Shown here one piece after another: positions 53,340-64,000 of a stretch of DNA of 64,000 bases. The notes under the pieces were generated by a model. That model worked only from the letters and a program-made list of their open reading frames with translations, was not told where the DNA came from and made no database searches. This DNA is from Owenia fusiformis. Taxonomy: Eukaryota > Annelida > Polychaeta > Sabellida > Oweniidae. Positions within the stretch are counted from its first letter, which is position 1. Each line of letters opens with the position of its first letter. The translations under genes were made by a program, and so were the position numbers. Location: contig CAIIXF020000011.1 of assembly GCA_903813345.2 (NCBI GenBank), positions 4,862,571-4,926,570 of the forward strand. Reading direction: 5' to 3'.

Positions 53340-54051
53340 ATGTAAGAAAAGACACCATCTGCTGCATTTATGTCATCAAAATCGCTTATTAGTCATCCAA
53401 TAGTCTACGAGGTGAATGGCTGCCCCAACTCAAAACCCGTGTTCCAGAGCTATAGACAACCAATAATTTCTTTATAACGGATGCAAGGCCATGAGACCTT
53501 TAAAGAGACCACAGCTGACTGATCATAACAAAGAAAGGTGCCTTCAGTGGGCAGGAAAGCACCAAAACGCTGGACCTAATCTTTGGTGTCATATGACAGC
53601 ATGTGAAGAAATAAGATGTGTCCTCCACAAAGTTGATAATTGTATTCGTTTCTGTCGTAGACCAGGGGAAAGAGACAATAAGGACACTTACTGATGTGGC
53701 AGCCCATGAAGGCGACCCTATTTATGTTTGGAGCAGTATTACAGAGGTTGTTTGGAGCAGTACTACAGAAGTTGCACCCCCTTGGTGATTCCCAAACATA
53801 ATTTCAGAGTTATTTGACCTTTTGGACCTCCATCAAGTACCACATGCAAACAGAGTGTTTTGGGGCAACATTCAAATGCAGAATGATCATGCTGATGCAT
53901 ATGCTAGTGGCATCGTGTTGGATTACATCAGGGCAGGGATTGTGGACCAGCTACCATGGGCACAAAAGTCAGCCAATCAGGCTAATGCAGAGCAAATGTG
54001 GGACGACCTTTGTAATGGGATTCGTGACTTGGACCCTCACCTCAAAATTTA
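53340..54051 (+). pseudogene. Tc1/mariner-type transposase, middle and C-terminal part
   Basis: Frames shift repeatedly. MRPLKRPQLTDHNKERCLQW (53,491) and WAGKHQNAGPNLW match the pre-catalytic Tc1 region. CRRPGERDN is further on, and WGNIQMQNDHADAYASGIVL, then AEQMWDDLCNGIRDLDP (to 54,051), correspond to the DNAxPH...NPIEHLWD C-terminal region, with the catalytic motifs altered. Several stops. It continues the fragment at 45,814-45,979 in order and orientation. Confidence 0.7.
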
Positions 54052-54059
54052 GACACGTT

Positions 54060-55812
54060 ACGCACTGCCTAGATTAAGGAATGGGGCCTTATTTCACTCA
54101 GAAAGGTCAGATGTTTCATTCAATGCTGGTCCAGTAGGGTTAATGCTTTGATTGCAGCACAAAGAGGACATAACGCATATTAGTGCTATCATTGGATAGA
54201 GGACACTTTAATCTTCATGACCAGATGTTTATTTTGTTTGATCTGTTTTACATGACGATTTGGATCGGGGTGTTTTGAAAATGCAAAAATTCTTAGCGTA
54301 CCCCTGTTTAAATAACAGTAATTTTCTAAACTTAAATGTGAATATTTTTCTCTAAAAAAATGTTGATTTGTAGATGAAATATATGGTTATGATTTGCCAG
54401 GAAAATAAATGTCTGAACCAACTCCAAATAAATGTTCTCTTACTCCAAACTTTGAATTCTGAGCTGCCAAATCTAATATTCCATATTTATGAGCAACAGT
54501 GTAGTTGTAGATACTACAGTGTAGTGCTCATAAAAGATAGAGCGGCATTCAGTCTCAAATGATGTGGGATAGATGAAATCCAGCATCGGTAATTTACAAA
54601 GGGTCAACATTCAGGGGTCCGCGCATTATACCGAAACCCATTATACCGACGTGCATTATACCAAAACCCATTATACCGACGTGCATTGTACCGAAAGGCG
54701 TAATACCGAATGCCATAATCACTGTTCCACAACTAGTACAGTTACTTTGACGGAACGTCAATGTAACAAAATGGATGAATTTAACGATGTTCCATGCGTT
54801 CTATTTTCATGATTCAAGTACTTCTATGAGGGGCGTAGTAATAAAAAATTATCATCTAAAATGTCGTTAAATACAAAAATGAAATTGGTTCGTCTAATAA
54901 CCGAAAAATCAACATTACGTATTCTACTTTAAAAACACGATTTTACAAACCAAAGGTTTACCTGCATTTATTCATCGTGGTAACGCATGGCTAGCCACAC
55001 GTTAAGCACACCATTGGAAAGTTATTTTTGCGATTTTATTTATCATAATGATATTTACCAGAACAAATAGAGAATTAAACCTTCTCTGTACTTGTGTCCG
55101 TGCCTCATTTTGAGTAGCGAGTGTAAATTCTTTTCGGAAACATGATTATGTTTTCCCTGTAATATGAATTAGAGATATCTGACAAAATATGGATAGCCTA
55201 AAACATACATTTTATGTTTTTGAACATACGGAAATATCTTGAACACGTGAAGTACAGTTCCTTAACAGATCGTTCAGTTTTCTTGTTTTTGTTCTACACA
55301 ACACTTGTGTTTAATAGCCACGCGTAATTATTAATAAGCGTAATCAGATTATTTCAAGCGTCGAAATAGCTTATTTTCCTCGACGTAGATCTACACAAAC
55401 CTATTCACTTACCGTTATATTGAGCGATATAGATGCGTCAATTATAACTGTTTTCACTCATCGGCTTTAGTCACAGGCCCGCGATACCTTTTATTTCATT
55501 CATTTGAGACGCAATTGATATATTGGCAACAAATCAAATGTTATAAATGATTCCTCTTCATTTTGGAATGTTTCTCCTACCCTGCTACCCGATATTCAAA
55601 GATGTATCTTAAATATTATACTTTACATTGATCACGTACTTGTACTTTCTGTCTTTACGACATTTGCAAGAGTTGTTGATTGCATTGCCTTGATCGTTGG
55701 TCGAACTTCGATTCCAACTAAATCAGATTAATCAATTAAGAAATGTAATAGCATGTTTATCCAAGCAAATAATTGTAACAACTACATTATTCTTTAGCAG
55801 TTTTGACACCTA
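54060..55812. other. No gene recognised; short ACCGAAACCCATTAT repeats
   Basis: CATTATACCGACGTGCATTATACC-type words repeat at 54,625-54,715. Otherwise AT-rich, without coding support. Confidence 0.5.
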
Positions 55813-56170
55813 AGCAGGGTAGCCTAGTGGCGTAGACTGAGGCTACTTTGCGGTTGAACGTCGTGGGATACGGAGGTCCCGCGTTCGAGCCCCAGGTACG
55901 GAGTTGTTGATCATTGTCACTACGGACATCCGGTCCGAAGGTCCAACCGTTTACCGGCCCTTGGCATGGGTTGGTTCTCTGGCCGCTCTTGCCGGAGACA
56001 GATTGTGAGACTGTGGTTGGTTCCTCCACTAACGTGCTTTAGTAAACTCCGGGAGTCATATAGTATGGTAGCGGGCCCCCACCAAGGGCAGTAGTGGAAC
56101 GACGCGAATCGGTCCCAGTATGGTTGCCTTGCAACTGAAGAGACTCGAGGAAATCATGCCATTCGCAGTG
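55813..56170 (+). mobile_element. tRNA-derived SINE
   Basis: The head has A box TAGCCTAGTGG (55,820) and B box GCGTTCGAGCCCC (55,881), with pol III spacing. It is followed by a GC-rich body (GGTTGGTTCTCTGGCCGCTC, TTGGTTCCTCCACTAACG) ending near CTCGAGGAAATCATGCC. GC content is much higher than in the surroundings. The 3' end is approximate. Confidence 0.7.
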
Positions 56171-56348
56171 ACCCAGAAAAGACTTTTGCTTCTTAATTAA
56201 ACGTTTTAATTCATTTATTTACATACTTTATTCATATTACTTTCCAGGCAGTTATGATTTTTATTGGCCAAATGAATGAACGAGACATCTAGATACTATT
56301 AATACATCTAGATAGTATAAAAAAACATAATTCGATTTGTCGGACATA

Positions 56349-57307
56349 CGAGGGTTGATCATAAAGTTCTCATAATATCTCGCTAATTTCTTTATTTTTC
56401 AATATATTCTAATGAAATTTTCACAAAATGTGCAGCATTGAATGTCTTATTAATTCAGCAAAAATATTTAGTTTAACAGAAATATTAAATAAGAAATGGT
56501 TGCCATAGTAACGGGAAATCAAGGCACCCGGGGCAAATAAAAATAATTGAGAGAATGAGCTTAAGCAACCATGTTTACATACATAATAAACTCTCATGAA
56601 TCACCAAACACATTAAAATGTTAACTTGAATATGTTGTAAAGTGCTTTAAGAATTAAATAAATCAATCGTGTAAATTGTGTGATGTCAAAGGGGGTGCTT
56701 TCATGCTCCATTAGATGTGCTACCAGAGTCTAAGACGCAAAGCTAATTGTCAGAAATGACTGAGTAAGAGAATGCAAGAGATGCAGAGATCTTCAGAAAA
56801 ATAAAATTCATACTGATAAAATGTTATGTTAAGTTTGTAAGATCCTTTGGTCAGACTAAACATGATCTTAAACAAATATATTGCTAAGATATCAACAAAA
56901 TTACAACCTGTGTGTGGTCTGTACATGTTAAAAATGAACTAAAGGGGCAAAATCAATTTTCCTCAGGATATTTGACAAAACAGTCATGGGTCTAACAGTC
57001 ACTTCTAATGAAGCATAACAATCATCTATTATGAGATCACACAATTCACATGACACATGAACCAATAGTTCACAACAGTTAAGAGCCCATATTATTTGAC
57101 AATTTAATGTGTTTGGTAGCTTTGTTTGAGGGCTTTTCTAGCTAGTCTTTTTATTTGCCCCGGTTGCCTTGATTTCAAGTTACTATGGCAACCATTTCTT
57201 ATTTAATGTTTCTGTTATTCTAAATATTGTTGTGAAAATTTCATAGGAAAATATTGAAAAATAAAGAAATTAGAGAGATATTATGAGAACTTTATGATCA
57301 ACCCTCG
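56349..57307. mobile_element. 959-bp mariner-like MITE with long inverted termini
   Basis: CGAGGGTTGATCATAAAGTT at the left is matched by its complement at the right, and TA flanks both ends. Pairing continues inward for roughly 190 bp to the GGTTGCCATAGTAAC region. No coding sequence. Confidence 0.8.
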
Positions 57308-57542
57308 TATATTAATTCATTAATTATGAGTAGTAAAACATTTGATTTAACAAAAACACATTTACATGGCACAAACAACTCAAAAATATACTGTGCCATA
57401 TTGAAATAAAAATGTCTGATGAATTAAATCTTGAAGATAAGGTAAACATAGAGATGAGCACAAATAGGCTTGCTATTAAAGTCAAAAATAATTAATAGAG
57501 AGATATCAAGTATATTGGAAGAATCTGATAAGTGGGAATGAG

Positions 57543-57830
57543 GGGAAACTTAGATTATTTAAACAACTAAAATCGCAGTTCGGATTTGAACACTACCTTT
57601 CAGAAACGACACTTTCAAACGCTAAAAATTTAACTAGATTACGAATAAGCGCCCACAATCTAGAGATAGAGAGAGGCCGATATACAAAACCCATTACTGA
57701 TCTTAATAGTCTATTTTGTAGAATATGTAAGGACTCGGTCATAGAAGATGAAACACACTTTTTATTCAAATGTAAACAATTGGAGTATATCCCGGGAGTA
57801 TATCAGAAAATCCCATATTGGAAAACTTGA
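57543..57830 (+). pseudogene. LINE-type fragment with C-terminal zinc motif
   Basis: The frame reads KLRLFKQLKSQFGFEHYL, then LTRLRISAHNLEIERGRYTK, then CRICKDSVIEDETHFLFKC, the post-RT region common in non-LTR elements of marine animals. No start codon and no RT domain. Confidence 0.7.
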
Positions 57831-58345
57831 AAACCTGTTTTCAGTTCTTTGATTTAATTTTAAAGATGAAAACAAAATTTCAATGAATTAAACATGTTGT
57901 AAACAAAAATCAAAAGTACGATCGTCGTCGACGTCGTTTCATTGCCAATTTTCAACCGATTCGTCTACGTAACAAAAGTGAGAACTTTAAATGGACCATT
58001 CATTCTCTTACGAACTATTTCGTGCAACATCACTTGAATTTCAAGAAACGTTGTGCTTATACAGTACATGTTTGTGGCGAAAAGATGATTTATGCAAGGT
58101 CTCGAGAAATTAAGGAAAATGAAAAATCTTACTGAACTTTCCAGCCGGAACGGGAGCCATCTTGTTACCGAAACTACGGTAAGTCCCAGTTATGTCATTG
58201 GCAAAAAGTGTAGTTGATGTAGATACATGTTCCTCCTTCTTGGAGGCAAGTTGTAAGTATTCAGCAAATGAAGCCCGTTGAACCTCTGCTCGGATTCACA
58301 TGTAGTGACAGACGCTACATCTCGAGTTAAGAAGTGTGGAGCGGC
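57826..58345 (+). repeat. ~510-bp direct duplication, copy 1
   Basis: From TTTTCAGTTCTTTGATTTAA to GTTAAGAAGTGTGGAGC. It matches 61,227-61,735 with small changes and indels and contains AGTACGATCGTC and AGCCGGAACGGGAGCC. Reading frames differ between the copies, so it is not called coding. Confidence 0.8.
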
Positions 58346-58965
58346 ATTGGAAATATGACAAGAGAGCAACATTGGAAATATGACAAGAGAGCAACATTGG
58401 TAATATGACAAGAGAGCAACATTGGGAATATGAAGAGAGAAACATTGGAAACATGAAGAGAGAAGTGTTGGAATTATGACAAGAGAGCAGTGTTGGAAAT
58501 ATGACAACGGAGCGACATTGAAAATATGATGAGAGCAGTGTTGGAATTATGACAAGAGAGCAGTGTTGGAAATATGACGAGAGCAGTGTTGGAATTATGT
58601 CAAGGGGGCGACATTGGAAAAATGACAAGAGAGAAGTGTTAGAAATATGACAAGGGAGCAACATTGGAAATATGAAGAAACATTGGAAATATGACAAGAG
58701 AACGACATTGAAAATATGACAAGAGAACGATATTGAAAGTAGGTCATGAGAGCAACATTAGAAATATGACAAGAGAGAAACATTGAAAATATGACAAGAG
58801 AGCAACATTGGAAATATGAAGAGCAACATTAGAAATATGACAAGAGAGAAACATTGAAAATATGACAAGAGAGCAACATTGGAAATATGAAGAGCAACAT
58901 TGGAAATATGACAAGAGAGAAACATTGAAAATATGACAAGAGAACGATATTGAAAGTAGGTCATT
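58346..58965 (+). repeat. Minisatellite GAGCAACATTGGAAATATGACAAGA
   Basis: Units of about 15-27 bp, variants of GAGCAACATTGGAAATATGA. They create overlapping minus-strand open frames rich in SYFQC. A shorter array at 61,727-61,895 follows the second copy of the duplication. Confidence 0.85.
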
Positions 58966-59119
58966 TTCCCGTGCACTGCGCCTATTCATTTAGCAATTCA
59001 ATGGTAAACTTTCTGTGAAAAAATTATATCTCCAAGATTTCTTGAATTTTCTACCGAAAATCAGCTAATCCCCCCTCCATCCGATTCTTCTGATCACCGG
59101 GCGTGATTATAAGTACTGT

Positions 59120-59400
59120 ATGTGATATTTGTGATACTGTATGAAAGGGCATCGAAAACAATACCCGTTAGCAGTTTGTTTGTTCAGCTTGTGTGTGGTC
59201 CTACAAACCTTGATAAATGACGTCAAGTTCATTATTTCAAATCAAGGTCGAAACTTCAGTACACGATACATGTGACAGGAATCAATAAAAACTTCAATTA
59301 CAGGATCAATGAATACTACAAATCACTACTTCAGATTTTATGTCACCACCAATTTCAGTTTACTTCCTGCGAAAGCTATAATTAATAGTACAATAACGTC
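59120..59400 (+). repeat. Dispersed repeat shared with 35,690-35,940
   Basis: AAAGGGCATCGAAAACAATACC and TTGATAAATGACGTCAAGTT recur in the same orientation. The terminal TTCCTGCGAAAGCTATAATT block is inverted in the other copy. Confidence 0.6.
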
Positions 59401-59611
59401 AATATTATAAGTTATTCAATGATTCGAGTAATATACAGAAATTATTCTTCCCGAGAAGGTCGTATTTCACGATGCGCTAGCTAGCGTGGAAAAAGTGATA
59501 TCTGTGGAATACGGAAAATATTTCACAGGTATCACCCTTTGCCAGGGGTTTGAAAACTACCACCAATATGATGTGTTTTGTTACATAGTGATTTCATGAC
59601 ATCACGGGGAT

Positions 59612-59893
59612 CAGGGGCGTAGCCAGCTTTCAGTCAGGGGGGGTGCGATCGCCGAAAAAATTTCAGTTTTCGGTCAGGGGGGTGCGATTTTGGCATAAGC
59701 AACACAAAAAAATTAAGATTTCTTTTGAATTTTACAAAAATTGATGCAACTTCCTTCAAAATTGAGCTAAAAGCTTCAAATAAAAAGCATTTTGAAGCTC
59801 TGTTCTTCCTCTCTCCAATGGTCATATTTTCAAAGGTTATGGGGGGGGGGGTGCGATCGCACCCATCGCACCCCCCCCCCTTGCTACGCCCAT
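59612..59893. mobile_element. 282-bp hAT-like MITE
   Basis: The left end CAGGGGCGTAGCCAGC and right end TTGCTACGCCCAT form an imperfect inverted terminus. GGGGAT flanks both sides (59,606-59,611; 59,894-59,899). The interior has GTGCGATCGC repeats and poly-G/C tracts. Confidence 0.65.
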
Positions 59894-60094
59894 GGGGATG
59901 AATGAATGAATGGATGTTGTTTTGATATGTTTTGTTTAGATTAATAGGTGAATTATGGGATAAATAGAACATCCTATGAATTTTTGTGACATCGTGTTAA
60001 CATCTGCGCTAATTCGCTATGCTAACTTGGCAAGATATTGATATCAACTCGGAGATAAAGATGAAATCATTTAAAATCATATGATATCCTTTAC

Positions 60095-60436
60095 ATACAC
60101 TCTTAAAAATTATTACTTGGATTTCCTTATATTGAGAAATTGTACTACTCATTTTAAGTCAAAAATGACTTAAATAATCTTGAACTACTGGATAATTTTT
60201 AAGTAATTTTTAAGTAATTCATTTATGGTGAATTTACTAATGCAAGGAGAGAAACTGAAATACTTACTGTAGTAATTGTAATACTCATTTACATAATTAA
60301 GCAATTAAAAAACTCAAAATGACAATATAAGTTAAACCCAAGTAAAATGAAGTAAAACTAAGTATTTAACTTTAAGTAATTTTTATACTTGGGAAATACT
60401 TGGGAAATACTCAAGTAATTCATTTTTAAGAGTGTA
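60095..60436. mobile_element. 342-bp hAT-like MITE, 8-bp target duplication
   Basis: ACACTCTTAAAAAT...ATTTTTAAGAGTGTA termini with AAGTAAT-rich interior. TCCTTTAC is duplicated exactly on both sides (60,087-60,094; 60,437-60,444), the 8-bp size typical of hAT. Confidence 0.8.
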
Positions 60437-60444
60437 TCCTTTAC

Positions 60445-61226
60445 TGTGTAACAACTTTCTCATATGTTATATTTTGGCACAGGCCATCCTTTCTTTTCCT
60501 TGAATTCATACTTTTGTTCCTCGTTTTAGAAATGAGAGGAAATCTTTGATTTTCCTTGTATTTAATTTGCTCAAATGTTGCCCTGTGATGTTGATAAAAG
60601 TCAATCGTAATCCATTACAGTCACAGTCGGAATGTACCCATTGCTAGCCCAGATTAACCCTACCAAAATAGCATTTGCATTTTGCCAATATTGCCCTATG
60701 TGCTTTTCCATGAAAATAGTTTTTATCGTATATTTTCTTCAGTATTTCATATAATACATCTTAATATATGTTTAATTGGTTTACTAATCAAATCGCTTGA
60801 AGTTGAAACTCCACAAGTAATTTTAAATATGTTGAAACTAAAATCCCTGCAAATTTTATTGAAATCCATGTATAAATAAAAAGTGATGACATTATTATCT
60901 TAATTTCCTGAACACCCTGTATAAATACATTTTATTTACTTAGACAACAATAAATAAAGACATTTTGTAAAAACACCAAAAATGGTATATGCTCTTTAAA
61001 TGACTGTTGTGTGAACATCAAAGGTCAATAGTCACTTAAGATTAAACTAATAATATTATGAGCAACTAGGTGGTGACATTTTGGCATGTTAATGCCTTGT
61101 TTCTAACTAAAGTCTATTTCAATGCATTAGAGGTGAGCATTTTTGCTATATTTTGCAATAAAAATTGTTTATCCACAGCAATATGTTGCAAACGGAATGC
61201 CTCTGTCCCAAATGAATCTGTGATTC
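60445..61226. other. No gene recognised
   Basis: AT-rich intergenic DNA without a supported feature. Confidence 0.5.
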
Positions 61227-61735
61227 AAGTTTTTTCAGTTCTTTGATTTAATTTTAAAGATGAAAACATAATTTCAATGAGAATTTAACATGTTGTAAAC
61301 AAAAATCAAAAGTACGATCGTCTTCGACGTCGTTTCATTGCCAATTTTCAACCGATTCGTCTACGTAACAAAAGTGATGGACCATTCATTCTCCTACGAA
61401 CTATTCCGTGCAACATCACTTGAATTTCACGAAACATGGTCTTATACATTACATGTTTGTGGCGAAAAGATGATTTATGCAAGGTCTCGAGAAATCAAGG
61501 AAAATGAAAAATCTTACTGAACCTTCCAGCCGGAACGGGAGCCATCTTGTTACCGAAACTACGGTAAGTCCCAGTTACGTCATCGGCAAAAAGTGTAGTT
61601 GATGTAGATACACGTTCCTCCTTCTTAGAGGCAAGGTGTAAGTATTCAGCAAATGAATCTCGTTGAACCTCTGCTCGGATTCACATGTAGTGACAGACGC
61701 TACATCTCGAGTTAAGAAATGTGGAGCAACATTAT
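61227..61735 (+). repeat. ~510-bp direct duplication, copy 2
   Basis: Second copy of 57,826-58,345, again followed directly by the same GAGCAACATTGGAAATATGA minisatellite, so the minisatellite belongs to the duplicated unit. Confidence 0.8.
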
Positions 61736-61927
61736 GACGAGAGCAGTGTTAGAAAGATGCAAGAGACATTGAAAATATGTTTTAAAAGCAGTGTCAGTGT
61801 TTGAACTGTGACATGAGAGCAACAGTGGAAATATGACAAGAGAGCAACATTGGAAATATGATAAATAAAAGAGCTGTGTTCGAAATATGACAAGAGAGTT
61901 GTGGGAAGTTGTTGTTAACCCTACTAT

Positions 61928-62439
61928 CACACCAAGCTAGTTCTCACAACGTTCTCGAAAACGGGCTTAAACTATACACGAATGGATTTGACGTACTAAG
62001 AACCCACTAAGAACCGTTTGGGATCTGTTTACAAACTTCATGAAACTACTAGAACGAGCTAATAGGTCCTCCAGAAATTTCTGGTGATCGTCAAAACGTT
62101 GCCGAATCGGTTTTAAACTGTGTGCGAACTGAATGAACGTAGCTGCAACGTCTACGGTCTGTTTACGAACTTCATGGACTTTCCCGAACGGGGAATGGCG
62201 ACCATACCGTTCTGTAATCAGGTCATGATGACCTTCTAGACTAAGGGACGCGTTATTCGACGTTGCACACCGATGTGGTGCGACCTGAACGAACTGCGAA
62301 TGAGATGGACGTATTGAAGACTGTTTATGAACGAAGTAGCTAATTATTTTAGACATATTTCCCGACCACAGCCAGATTGAGCCCGTTTTACGACGTTTTC
62401 GTAGTACTGGCAAGAACGGGTAAGAACTAGTTTGGTGTG
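61928..62439. mobile_element. ~512-bp inverted-terminus element
   Basis: CACACCAAGCTAGTTCTCAC at the left is matched by GTAAGAACTAGTTTGGTGTG at the right. GGCTTAAAC/GAGCCCGTTTT-type words also pair further in. No target duplication was found. A 148-codon minus frame inside has no family likeness. Confidence 0.55.
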
Positions 62440-63671
62440 GCAGGGGGGTGAGGGGTAATCACTAAATTGGAGTTTACTTGCCAAAGTTTCACTATCCATA
62501 TATGGGATGATAAAACAAGAAGACGTTAATACTGTAATATGGACATAAAATCAAATAAAACACAAACAAATGAATTTTCAATTCAGAGTTTATTTTCTGA
62601 AAATTTCTGCCCTCTTATTATAATATACAAAACGTAACATTTCCTTATATTATATACATAGTTATATATACATAACCAAATAACTATCACATATAAAAAT
62701 TTCGTTTTATATACCTATACTAAGAGAGACCATCAGAATGTGGGATGGAACAGACAAGAAAAACAAGGCTCTAGCCTTTAGTGGCAGAATCGGATCTACC
62801 ATAGCGATTACTTTGCTGCTCCTTCTTGATGAAAATTGGGGGAATTTAAATATTTCCCCCCCCCCATTTTCGCACTTTGAATCACTTCACCGATTGATAA
62901 CATATCGAGGATCTTTTGGGAGATATTATATTAGTGAGGTTGTAAGGAAAACATTGGTAGATCAATTGTACATATTGTTGCAATTTTGTCACTCCCTGTA
63001 TAGATCTGATTCTGCCTTTAAATCTAAGGCCTAGACTTTTTCTTAAAAAGTTCAGGTCACTGCAACAACAAAATTTCAAGGCCTCTCCTTGATTCCCTTA
63101 TTCATCCACTCATATGAACATTTTCTGTATAACTACATATTATATGCCAATGCCATGCATTTAACTAAAACTTTAATAAATACTGAATATACAGAATGTC
63201 AAAAACAACAGCATCCCGTCCCCTTGCATTGACTTGTTGAATTAAATCCAAACCCACTCCAGGGCCCCATTCCTAGAAAATATCATGATTCAGATTTCTG
63301 AAATTCTAGTTTCTCAAATTTTTCCGGATTTGTAAGAAAATGAATTTCACTATATCTGGTGATACTGTGATAAGTTATAAAAACGGTTTCAAGTATAATT
63401 TATTAAAACAAGGATATACAGAATGTCAAAAACAATAGCATACAGTTCCCTTGCATTGATTTATTGAATTAAATCCAAACCAAGGGCCCCGTTTCTAGAA
63501 AATGTCATATAAAAAGTGCACAATGTTCCCACCTGCCAAAGGGTGATCCTAACATGTAGTGTACTTCTTTTGGTACATGGTATGTTAAAATATACAAAAT
63601 TTACACCCCTTCAATTACAATTAAAACTACTCACAGAACATTGACATTTCAACTATTAGAAAACTCAACCC
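62440..63671. other. No gene recognised; ~227-bp-spaced direct repeat
   Basis: ACAGAATGTCAAAAACAA with following CCCTTGCATTGA and GAATTAAATCCAAACC occurs at 63,190 and 63,417. A 98-codon plus frame at 62,738 has no recognisable family. Confidence 0.45.
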
Positions 63672-64000
63672 TAAATCATTCCAACCTCTGTTCAAGTTCT
63701 GTTGTTGTGATACCTTCAAATAATACTGATATACATGACATATATACCCACTGACCCAAGCTCCATTTCTGTGATACAACCAAGCTCTGTTGAGATAAAT
63801 CATTCCAACCTATGTTCAAGTTCTGTTGTTGTGATACCTTCAAATCATACTGATATACATGACATATATACCCACTGACCCAAGCTCCATTTCGGTGATA
63901 CACCCAAGCTCTGTTGAGATAAATCATTCCAACCTCTGTTCAAGTTCTGTTGTTGTGATACCTTCAAATCATACTGATATACATGACATATATACCCACT
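63672..64000. repeat. 124-bp tandem repeat to the window edge
   Basis: CATTCCAACCTNTGTTCAAG starts at 63,677, 63,801 and 63,925, an exact 124-bp period. At least 2.6 units, continuing beyond the window. Confidence 0.9.

Noticed and set aside
58190-58989. Several minus-strand frames rich in SYFQC/LLSC
   Set aside because: Translation of the GAACATTGGAAATATGA minisatellite.
61967-62413. 148-codon minus-strand frame
   Set aside because: Fills a short inverted-terminus element, shows no recognised motif and has no splice or start context.
62738-63034. 98-codon plus frame
   Set aside because: No recognisable family, repeat-rich surroundings and a competing minus frame.

Overview
This window is nuclear DNA from an animal, most likely a marine invertebrate. 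The sequence is AT-rich, genes carry GT-AG introns in consistent phases, and the visible host proteins are a signal-peptide VWC-type protein, an EGF/fibrinogen-domain lectin-like protein and a type II membrane FkbM methyltransferase. The rest is dense, nested mobile DNA: LTR, LINE, SINE, mariner-, hAT- and foldback-like elements. The phylum cannot be fixed from the sequence. A Gmr1-type retrotransposon (integrase before reverse transcriptase) was first described from deuterostomes, which is only a weak hint.

Layout, left to right. (1) 1-12,671: a ~96-bp tandem array split by a ~10.8-kb element (195-10,998). That element has ~1.34-kb inverted termini and a 4-bp target duplication (TGGG), and contains a decayed LINE on the minus strand. 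(2) 12,582-13,606: a minus-strand three-exon gene for a secreted VWC/pacifastin-like cysteine-rich protein. Its third exon is the source of the tandem array, so the 'satellite' is an amplified exon fragment plus its splice donor. (3) 14,727-17,205: a 2.48-kb inverted-terminus element with a 5-bp target duplication and ends resembling the V(D)J/Transib heptamer. (4) 18,738-29,457: a seven-exon plus-strand gene (389 aa) encoding signal peptide, half-EGF, EGF, Cys-rich, Trp/Cys-rich and fibrinogen-related domains. One intron holds a ~5.1-kb inverted-repeat element and three decayed copies of the EGF exon. (5) 30,696-31,545: an 850-bp foldback element. (6) 31,733-33,285: a two-exon gene for a type II membrane FkbM-family methyltransferase. 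(7) 33,323-34,873: a region bounded by inverted 16-bp minisatellites. (8) 37,579-44,547: an apparently young complete LTR retrotransposon with matching 811-bp LTRs and pol order PR-IN-RT-RH. (9) 45,980-53,326: a ~7.35-kb segment bounded by inverted 15-bp minisatellites, sitting inside a broken Tc1/mariner-type transposase gene. It contains a near-perfect palindrome with 568-bp arms. (10) 54,060-64,000: a tRNA-derived SINE, a mariner-like MITE, LINE debris, a ~510-bp direct duplication with minisatellite tails, hAT-like MITEs and a 124-bp tandem repeat reaching the window edge.

The three host genes share no visible pathway beyond the secretory/membrane route. The most unusual material is the exon-derived satellite, the inverted minisatellite-bounded segments sharing a GTTGTCC core, the RSS-like element, and the Gmr1-type element. 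Exon structures come from splice signals, phase agreement and domain continuity, and no transcript evidence was available. Repeat identities were judged by eye.
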